In this document: positions 1 to 5,152 of the stretch, piece by piece
How positions within the stretch are numbered: the first letter of the stretch is position 1
Layout: every line of letters begins with the position of its first letter
Made by a program: the position numbers and the translations under genes
The notes under the pieces: model-generated
Database searches by the model: none
The model's input: only the letters and a program-made list of their open reading frames with translations
What the model was told of the DNA's origin: nothing
DNA from: Candidatus Aminicenantota bacterium
GTDB lineage: Bacteria; Acidobacteriota; Aminicenantia; Aminicenantales; UBA8522
DNA: 6,225 nt
Reading direction: 5' to 3'
Assembly: GCA_016934895.1 (NCBI GenBank)
Contig: JAFGRZ010000017.1
Location: forward strand, 1 to 6,225

Positions 1-66
1 GCCCTTCATTTTTTTCCCTGTTCTCGCAAGACAACCAGCCCGCCGCCCGGCTCATTCGAGAAGGGC
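1..66. other. Edge leader with T-tract and distant inverted repeat
   Basis: Seen: the window opens with GCCCTTC followed by A and seven T residues (positions 9-15). This looks like the right arm and T-tract of a rho-independent terminator whose left arm would lie outside the window. GAAGGGC at 60-66 is the exact reverse complement of GCCCTTC at 1-7, but the 52-nt gap makes a terminator stem between these two copies unlikely. No coding signal, tRNA or rRNA is visible here. The terminator reading for an upstream plus-strand gene is inference and cannot be settled without the preceding sequence. Confidence 0.2.
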
Positions 67-130
67 GGTTCCTGCTGGGCTCTGTCTCCTACCTTAGCAG
101 AGATATCGCCGTCCCGTCAACTTGAAACAC

Positions 131-160
131 TTGTGGCGAGGGGCCTGAATTCATTACAAT
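131..160 (+). promoter_or_regulatory. Weak candidate promoter for the glycosyltransferase operon
   Basis: Seen: TTGTGG at 131-136 (3 of 6 matches to a sigma-70 -35 box), an 18-bp spacer, and TACAAT at 155-160 (5 of 6 matches to a -10 box). Transcription would begin near 167. That would place the GAGGAG at 174-179 in the 5' leader and favour a start codon at 183 or 186 over the ATG at 159, which lies inside the -10 box. A better -35-like hexamer, TTGAAA at 122-127, is not correctly spaced from any good -10. This is pattern matching only. Confidence 0.25.
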
Positions 161-173
161 GGAGGAGTCCGAT

Positions 174-179
174 GAGGAG
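174..179 (+). promoter_or_regulatory. Ribosome binding site deciding the glycosyltransferase start
   Basis: GAGGAG lies 6 nt upstream of the ATG at 186 and 3 nt upstream of the ATG at 183. The more upstream ATG at 159 has only GAGGGG at 139-144, about 14 nt away, which is too far. A second purine-rich match, GGAGGAG at 161-167, lies just before this site. Spacing favours Met at 186. Confidence 0.45.
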
Positions 180-185
180 TTCATG

Positions 186-1430
186 ATGACTTATATCACA
201 GCGCTGCGCCGCTACACCGCCAAAAGGATCGAAGAGATCCGGAACGCCGATATCCTGGTGGGCATCCCTTGCTACAACAACGAGAAGACGATCTCCCATG
301 TCATCCAGATGGTCACCCACGGTCTAAACAAGCACTACCGGGATTTCCGGAATGTCATCTTCATCGCCGACGGCGGCTCCACCGACGACACCCGGGAAAC
401 GGCCCAGGAATTCCAGGTCAAGCCGTGGCAGGAAAAGGTCGTCTCGATCTACCGGGGACCCGCCGGCAAAGGCACGGCCCTGCGCTCTGTCTTTGAAGCG
501 GCCCGGACCCTTCAGGTTCGCGCCTGCGCCGTGGTGGACGCCGACCTGAGGAGCATCACCTCCGACTGGATCCAATACCTTCTCGACCCCGTCATCGACA
601 AGGGTTATCAGTTCGTCGCTCCCGTATATATGAGACACAAATACGATGCCACTATCACGAACAACATCGTCTACAACGTGACCCGGGCCCTCTACGGAAA
701 GCGGATCCGGCAACCCATCGGCGGGGATTTCGCCTTTTCCAAAGAGGTGGCCAAGTTCTACACGGAACAGGACGTTTGGGATACCGACGTGGCCCGCTAC
801 GGCATCGATATCTGGATGACAACGAGCGCCATCACCCAGAATTTCAAGCTCTGCCAGTCCAACCTCGGCGTCAAAACCCACGACGCCAAGGACCCCGGAC
901 AACATCTGGGGCCCATGTTCCGTCAGGTCGTTTACATTCTTTTTGCTCTGATGGAAAGGTTCGAAAATTACTGGAAACCCGTCCGGGGAAGCGAGCCGGT
1001 CGAGACCTTCGGCCACAGGAATTCGATCGAGCCCGAAGCCGTCAGTGTCGACCTGGATGGGATGATCGAAAAATTCAAGACGGGATTCCATCAATTCTCC
1101 TCTTTGTGGAAGGAGATTTTCTGCGCCGACTGCTTCTCCGAAATCCAAAAAGCCAGCAAGCTCGGAGCAAAGGAATTCCATCTTCCCACCCTGGTTTGGG
1201 TCCAAATTTTGTACGAACTGGCCGCCACTTTCCATGCCTGGAAGCGCAACCGGTTCAAGATCATCGAAGTGGTCACTCCGCTCTATTACGGCCGGGTGGC
1301 CTCTTTCGTGCGCGAAACCTGGGATATAACCACGGATGCGGCCGAGAAGGTGGTCGAAGAACAAGCGCTCCTGTTTGAACAAAAAAAGGACTACCTCTTC
1401 AAGGTCTGGGATGAAAAATCGCGGGCCTGA
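186..1430 (+). CDS. GT-A glycosyltransferase, mannosylglycerate/glucosyl-phosphoglycerate synthase-like
   Basis: This is a 414-residue cytoplasmic inverting- or retaining-type GT-A glycosyltransferase, expected to transfer a sugar from a nucleotide-sugar donor. Seen, counting from Met at 186: the nucleotide-binding start GIPCYNNE (26-33), DGGSTDD (62-68), GKG (94-96), the metal-binding DAD (118-120), QPIGGD (176-181), YGID (205-208), and a possible metal-ligand His at 232 in THDAKDP. The second half is largely helical and polar, with no convincing membrane segment and no signal peptide. From memory, the QP-(I/L)-GG-(D/E) block followed by an EVA stretch, the GID block and the helical C-terminal domain recall mannosylglycerate synthase (GT78) and glucosyl-3-phosphoglycerate synthase (GT81). 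The acceptor is not proven, and a general GT2 assignment is the safe one. The start at 186 is chosen from the GAGGAG spacing; ATG 159 would add nine acidic residues. The 3' end overlaps the next gene by 20 bp, implying co-transcription. No partner phosphatase is visible. Confidence 0.85.
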   Translation: MTYITALRRYTAKRIEEIRNADILVGIPCYNNEKTISHVIQMVTHGLNKHYRDFRNVIFIADGGSTDDTRETAQEFQVKPWQEKVVSIYRGPAGKGTALRSVFEAARTLQVRACAVVDADLRSITSDWIQYLLDPVIDKGYQFVAPVYMRHKYDATITNNIVYNVTRALYGKRIRQPIGGDFAFSKEVAKFYTEQDVWDTDVARYGIDIWMTTSAITQNFKLCQSNLGVKTHDAKDPGQHLGPMFRQVVYILFALMERFENYWKPVRGSEPVETFGHRNSIEPEAVSVDLDGMIEKFKTGFHQFSSLWKEIFCADCFSEIQKASKLGAKEFHLPTLVWVQILYELAATFHAWKRNRFKIIEVVTPLYYGRVASFVRETWDITTDAAEKVVEEQALLFEQKKDYLFKVWDEKSRA

Positions 1431-3354
1431 TGAGACGGAGATCATCCTCGCTTCCCGGTCGCCCCGAAGACAAGAACTGCTCAAGAAGATCACGGCCGAC
1501 TTCCGGGTGGTCCCAAGCGATGTCGACGAGGACGCGTTCCGGGATAAAGACCCGCTCCGGTTCGCTCTCCGGGCGGCCGAGGCCAAAGCCAGGGATGTCG
1601 GCACGAAGCACCCCGCGGCTTTGGTTATCGCCGCGGATACGGTCGTCAACCTCGAGGCCGAGATCTTCGGCAAGCCGAGAGACCGAGTCGAGGCACGGGA
1701 GATTTTGCGGCGGCTCTCCGGCCGGCGCCACCGCGTCATAACGGCCATCACGCTGTTCCGTAAACAGGACGGCCGATTCCTGAAGGGCTATGAAATCAGT
1801 TATGTCACGTTCCGGACGTTGAACGATCAGGAGATCGAAAACTATCTGGAATCCAACGAATTCCTGGATAAGGCCGGAAGCTATGCCGTCCAAGAGGTCG
1901 GAGATGCCTTCGTTGAAAAACTCGAAGGGGATTACGAAAATGTTGTCGGATTGCCCGTCGCCCGGGTCGAGAAGCTGCTGAAGGATTTCAATGATCCGGG
2001 AGAATCCTTCTCTATCGACGACATCGCTCTTCCCCATGACTGGGGAGTCGGGAAGGCCGGCGGCCTGGTGACCTTCGTGCCCGGGGCCGTCATCGGGGAC
2101 AGAGTCAGGGCCGTTACCGTCAAAACAAAGAGAAGACACCGTTTCGGAAGGGTCGTCAAACTTGAATCCGCCTCGCCTTTCCGGGTCGACCCGGTGTGTC
2201 CCCACTTCGGGCAGTGCGGCGGCTGCGCGTTCCAAAACCTGGACTATGCCAAGCAACTGGAGCTTAAGGAGGGTTACCTTCTTAAGACTCTCCAAAAGAT
2301 CGGCCGGCTGTCCCTGGAGGGCATCGAGTGCGAGCCGATCACGGCGTCTCCGTCCCTCTATTATTACCGGAACAAGATGGAGTTCGCCTTCGGGGAAGAA
2401 CAAGGCCCAATCTGCCTGGGCCTCCGTGAACGCGCCTCGCCTCTCGAAAGATATAGAAAAAGAACGGTCGCCCTGCGCACCTGTCCCATCTTCAGCCGGG
2501 CCGTCGAAGAGATATTCCCTGTTCTGGTCCGCGACGCAAGAGAAAGAGCATTGACGGCCTATGATCCTCTGACCGGATCGGGGTATTTGCGGAATCTCGT
2601 CCTCAGGGAGAGCAAGGGCACGGGAGATATCCTGGCCGTTCTCGTGACCAGGAGCGGTCAAGAGTTCGATCCTGACGCGGCGGCCCGGGATCTCATGAAA
2701 AATGTTCCTCAGGTGAAGAGTTTCTGGTGGGTGGAAAATGACCGGATCCCCGATCTGGTGGACTTTGAACGGAAAACCCACGTCGCCGGGTCCACTGACA
2801 TCGAGGACCGGTTAGGAGGGTTCCTATTCAAGATCAACCCGGAGACGTTCTTTCAGCCCAACCCGCGAGCCGCGGAGAAACTCTACGCCCGGATTGCCCG
2901 GGAAGTCCGGGAACTGGGAGCCCGCAGGCTTCTTGGTCTTTACTGCGGCTCAGGTTCGATCGAGATATCTCTTTCTCCGGTGGTGGATGAAATCGTGGGG
3001 ATCGATTCCGAAGGGGCCAACATCGCCGTCGCGGCCGAGAACATCGCCCTTAACAACGTCCCGAACTGCCGTTTCATCGAGGGCCGGGTCGAGCGGGTCC
3101 TCAAAGATGAAAAATGGCCGGATTTCGACGCCCTCGTCCTCGATCCCCCGCGGTCCGGCCTCAGCGCCAAGGCCTTGAAGCAAATCATCTCCCTGAATGT
3201 CCCTCATATCCTCTATGTCTCTTGCAACCCCGCCGCCTTCGCCCGCGATCTCAGTCTGTTCGGGGAAAACGGCTACCACCTCCGCAAGGTCGCCTCCTTT
3301 GACTTCTTCCCCCATACGCCGCACCTCGAATCGCTCGGCGTCCTGGAGAAATAG
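1411..3354 (+). CDS. maf-rlmD: Maf nucleotide pyrophosphatase fused to RumA/RlmD-type 23S rRNA m5U methyltransferase
   Basis: One unbroken 647-residue frame carries two complete enzymes. Residues about 8-194 are Maf/YhdE-type: SRSPRR (15-20), the catalytic Asp76 in ADTVV, Lys88 in GKP, DKAGSYAVQ (153-161) and VVGLP (178-182). Maf proteins hydrolyse nucleoside triphosphates to monophosphate and pyrophosphate. The SPRR and DKAG-x-Y-x-x-Q signatures match the dTTP/UTP (and m5UTP) subtype rather than the m7GTP subtype. After a linker of only a few residues comes a TRAM domain (about 199-258). Next are the [4Fe-4S] ligands Cys263, Cys269, Cys272 and Cys358, and the SAM-dependent methyltransferase domain: Gln482 in FFQPN, GLYCGSGS (509-516), DPPRSG (578-583), nucleophile Cys605 in SCNP, and general base Glu640 in PHTPHLES. 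All catalytic residues of both halves are present, so both should be active. RumA/RlmD makes m5U1939 in E. coli 23S rRNA; some relatives modify other sites, including tRNA. The start at 1411 has AAGG six nt upstream and gives the usual short Maf N-terminus. An ATG at 1336 would add 25 non-homologous residues deep inside the upstream gene. It overlaps the glycosyltransferase by 20 bp. Confidence 0.93.
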   Translation: MKNRGPDETEIILASRSPRRQELLKKITADFRVVPSDVDEDAFRDKDPLRFALRAAEAKARDVGTKHPAALVIAADTVVNLEAEIFGKPRDRVEAREILRRLSGRRHRVITAITLFRKQDGRFLKGYEISYVTFRTLNDQEIENYLESNEFLDKAGSYAVQEVGDAFVEKLEGDYENVVGLPVARVEKLLKDFNDPGESFSIDDIALPHDWGVGKAGGLVTFVPGAVIGDRVRAVTVKTKRRHRFGRVVKLESASPFRVDPVCPHFGQCGGCAFQNLDYAKQLELKEGYLLKTLQKIGRLSLEGIECEPITASPSLYYYRNKMEFAFGEEQGPICLGLRERASPLERYRKRTVALRTCPIFSRAVEEIFPVLVRDARERALTAYDPLTGSGYLRNLVLRESKGTGDILAVLVTRSGQEFDPDAAARDLMKNVPQVKSFWWVENDRIPDLVDFERKTHVAGSTDIEDRLGGFLFKINPETFFQPNPRAAEKLYARIAREVRELGARRLLGLYCGSGSIEISLSPVVDEIVGIDSEGANIAVAAENIALNNVPNCRFIEGRVERVLKDEKWPDFDALVLDPPRSGLSAKALKQIISLNVPHILYVSCNPAAFARDLSLFGENGYHLRKVASFDFFPHTPHLESLGVLEK

Positions 3355-3356
3355 AA

Positions 3357-3566
3357 GACGGTCCTGTTTTTCGAGCAACCATCCCCCTTGGCGGCTGTGT
3401 CGCAATGTCATTGCGAGGAAGCGAAGCGACCGAAGCAATCTCATAATGCATTGAAAAGTAAGGAGATTGCCGCGCTCCCTGCGGTCGCTCGCAATGACAA
3501 CTCGCAGTACCGACACAGTCTCTTGGCGGGGAGGGTTTGGGAAAGGTTGAAATAAATCGGACCGTC
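3357..3566. repeat. Outer inverted repeat pair GACGGTCC/GGACCGTC
   Basis: GACGGTCC at 3357-3364, beginning 3 bp after the methyltransferase stop codon, is the exact reverse complement of GGACCGTC at 3559-3566. Both arms continue inward into T/A-rich sequence (TGTTTTT on the left; AAATAAAT on the right). The pair encloses the whole CATTGCGAG palindrome. Together these fill most of the 355-bp noncoding gap (3355-3709), in which I see no gene and no conventional terminator. The arms may be the remains of a REP-like palindrome split by the inner element. That is inference, as is any role in transcription termination. Confidence 0.45.
3395..3518. repeat. CATTGCGAG-type palindromic element (MITE-like)
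   Basis: Seen: two imperfect inverted arms of equal length, 3406-3442 and 3463-3499, separated by 20 nt. Outer ends pair as TGTCATTGCGAG (3406-3417) with CTCGCAATGACA (3488-3499). Inner ends pair as GCAATCTC (3435-3442) with GAGATTGC (3463-3470). The shared core GCGACCG is shifted between arms, leaving bulges. Further out, CTGTGTCG (3395-3402) pairs exactly with CGACACAG (3511-3518). An 8-bp direct repeat CTTGGCGG lies at 3387-3394 and 3522-3529 and could be a target-site duplication. No transposase is present. From memory, similar CATTGCGAGGA...GAAGCAATCTC repeats occur between genes in many unrelated bacteria. The transcript would form a long hairpin and might act as a terminator or RNA-stability element for the upstream operon, but it lacks a T-tract. 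Confidence 0.8.
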
Positions 3567-3580
3567 CCCAGTCCTCTTTA

Positions 3581-3610
3581 TTGCGCTGCTGAGACGAATT
3601 GTGTTATAGA
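3581..3610 (+). promoter_or_regulatory. Candidate extended -10 promoter for the symporter gene
   Basis: TGTTATAGA at 3602-3610 fits an extended -10 (TG, one base, then TATAGA at 3605-3610). TTGCGC at 3581-3586 is a poor -35 with 18-bp spacing. It sits outside the repeat island and about 100 bp before the symporter start, where a promoter is expected. Pattern matching only. Confidence 0.3.
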
Positions 3611-3696
3611 TAGCGTTCATGATCGATACGAAGATACAAGGTGCATTTCGCTTCGGCCGTGTCTTTTTCTTGGATATTCCGCTGATTCCCCGCCAG

Positions 3697-3703
3697 TAAG
3701 GAG
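3697..3703 (+). promoter_or_regulatory. Strong ribosome binding site of the symporter
   Basis: TAAGGAG lies 6 nt before the ATG at 3710, an ideal Shine-Dalgarno arrangement. It fixes the start at 3710 rather than at the in-frame TTG at 3704, which directly abuts the site with no spacing. Confidence 0.75.
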
Positions 3704-3709
3704 TTGCTG

Positions 3710-5152
3710 ATGGACGGAGTTCTGAACAACCTCGCCCAATGGGTCGATAAAACGGCCTACAATATCTGGTCCTTCCTGCTTTTCGTCTTGCTGGCCGCCG
3801 GCATCTGGCTGACCATCCGGACGCGCTTCGTCCAGTTCCGGCACCTTCGCGACGGGTTTCGGATCATGTTCGCCGGTCTCTTCCATATGGGGAAAAAAGA
3901 AAAACGGGAAGGCGACGTTTCGGCCTTCCAGGCGCTTTCAACGGCCCTGGCCGCGACCGTCGGCAACGGAAATATCGGCGGCGTCGCCTTTGCCCTGACG
4001 ACGGGCGGCCCGGGGGCTATCTTCTGGCTCTGGGTTTGCGGGTTCGTCGGTATGGCCACCAAGTATGCGGAAGCCCTCCTGGGAGTGATGTACCGGGAGA
4101 AGTACCCGGACGGGAAGATCGCCGGCGGTCCCATGTACTACATCAAGAACGGCATTGCGAACAAAAGATTCGCCGCCGTCCTGGCCCCGGCCTTCGCCGT
4201 TTGCGGCGCCTTCGCGACTCTCTTCGGCACCGGCAACATGATGCAGGCCAACCAGATGACGCTGGTCTTCAACAGCCAGTTTGGAATCCCCAAAATCGTC
4301 AGCGCCGTCGTCATCACCTCTCTCGTCGGCATCGTCATCATCGGCGGCATCAAGAGGATCGGCGCCGTGGCCGAGAGGATCGTCCCGGTGATGATCTTCC
4401 TCTATCTCATCGTCGGCGGATTCGTCCTCCTCTCCAATATCTCCGTCATCCCGGAGGTCCTGACCCTCATCTTCGAGCACGCTTTCACCCCTTATGCCGC
4501 CGGCGGAGGGGCCATCGGCTACACGGTCAAGACGGCCATGCAGATGGGCTTCCGCCGGGGCCTTCTCACCAATGAAGCCGGGTTGGGAAGCGCTCCCATC
4601 GCCCATGCCGCCGCCCAGGCCAAGTCGCCTGTCCATCAGGGGTTGATGGGAGTCGCCGAGGTCTGTGTGGACACGATCATCGTCTGCACGTTCACGGCGT
4701 TGATCAACCTGTCGACGGGACTCTGGCAGACGACCAAGGCCGCCGACGCGATCCAGGGGACCGCCCTGACGGCCTCGTCCTTCGCTTCGGAGGCGGGTGT
4801 GGTCGGAAGTATCACCGTCGCTCTTGGTTCTTTTCTGTTCGGGTACACGACTCTGATCGCCTGGTATTATTACGGCGAGCAATGCATGAAATTCATCTTC
4901 GGCTATAGAGTGACGCAAATCTACCGGGTCATCTATATCGGCTTGGGTTTCATCGGGGCACTCATCTCGATCCAGCTCGTCTTCTATATCGGAGATGTCG
5001 CCAATGCGTTCATGGCCTTCCCCAACCTCGTCGCCCTATTTGCCTTGAGCGGGGTCGTGGCCAGGACGAGCCGCCAGTTCTGGAAAAAATATAAAACCCT
5101 CGACGGTTTCGACAAGAAGCACTCCCAAGGATCCCAGGATTCAGATCGCTAG
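3710..5152 (+). CDS. agcS: Sodium:alanine symporter, AGCS family
   Basis: This is a 480-residue inner-membrane secondary transporter of the alanine or glycine:cation symporter family (TC 2.A.25, AgcS/AlsT). It is expected to import small neutral amino acids such as alanine or glycine with Na+. Seen, counting from Met at 3710: a first membrane segment at about 20-39; TVGNGNIGGVA (83-93); then a GGPGAIFWLW stretch; KYAEALLGV; the family hallmark GGPMYYIKNG (139-148); NEAGLGSAPIAHAAA (288-302); and roughly ten hydrophobic segments in all. The C-terminus is short, polar and charged. Length is normal for the family and the frame is intact. The start is set by TAAGGAG six nt upstream. The gene stands alone downstream of a repeat island with its own candidate promoter. 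It converges on the RND gene, and the two stop codons overlap in CTAG. Substrate preference between alanine, glycine and related amino acids cannot be read from sequence alone. The central motif has Asn (TVGNGN) where TVGTGN is common. Confidence 0.95.
   Translation: MDGVLNNLAQWVDKTAYNIWSFLLFVLLAAGIWLTIRTRFVQFRHLRDGFRIMFAGLFHMGKKEKREGDVSAFQALSTALAATVGNGNIGGVAFALTTGGPGAIFWLWVCGFVGMATKYAEALLGVMYREKYPDGKIAGGPMYYIKNGIANKRFAAVLAPAFAVCGAFATLFGTGNMMQANQMTLVFNSQFGIPKIVSAVVITSLVGIVIIGGIKRIGAVAERIVPVMIFLYLIVGGFVLLSNISVIPEVLTLIFEHAFTPYAAGGGAIGYTVKTAMQMGFRRGLLTNEAGLGSAPIAHAAAQAKSPVHQGLMGVAEVCVDTIIVCTFTALINLSTGLWQTTKAADAIQGTALTASSFASEAGVVGSITVALGSFLFGYTTLIAWYYYGEQCMKFIFGYRVTQIYRVIYIGLGFIGALISIQLVFYIGDVANAFMAFPNLVALFALSGVVARTSRQFWKKYKTLDGFDKKHSQGSQDSDR

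Noticed and set aside
122..127. TTGAAA as a -35 box upstream of the glycosyltransferase
   Set aside because: It matches 5 of 6, but only TGAATT (3 of 6) lies at 18-bp spacing, and TACAAT is 27 bp away.
1336..1410. Upstream ATG start for the Maf-RumA fusion
   Set aside because: It would add 25 basic residues lying entirely within the glycosyltransferase reading region. Maf proteins normally begin just before the (S/T)xSPRR motif, which fits the ATG at 1411.
324..1751. 475-codon open frame on the minus strand across the glycosyltransferase and Maf region
   Set aside because: It lies antisense to two well-identified genes, spans their junction, and has no recognisable domain. Long antisense frames are expected in GC-rich coding DNA.
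1399..2781. 460-codon minus-strand frame opposite maf-rlmD
   Set aside because: Antisense shadow of a gene with all catalytic motifs present on the plus strand; its translation resembles no family I know.
3355..3400. Classical rho-independent terminator directly after rlmD
   Set aside because: GTCCTGTTTTTC contains a T-tract but no GC-rich stem precedes it locally.
3197..3454. 85-codon plus-strand frame overlapping the rlmD 3' end and the repeat
   Set aside because: Out-of-frame shadow with Ser/Arg/Pro-rich low-complexity translation and no ribosome binding site.
3406..3499. CRISPR repeat-spacer unit
   Set aside because: There is only one inverted pair, no direct repeat series and no cas gene; the structure is a palindromic interspersed element.
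2950..3516. 188-codon minus-strand frame running from the repeat into rlmD
   Set aside because: It is mostly antisense to the methyltransferase catalytic domain, and its N-terminus is the palindromic repeat, which often reads open by chance.
3938..4918. 326-codon minus-strand frame opposite agcS, very rich in Asp, Gly and Arg
   Set aside because: This composition is the mirror of membrane-protein codons read antisense; there is no start signal or domain.
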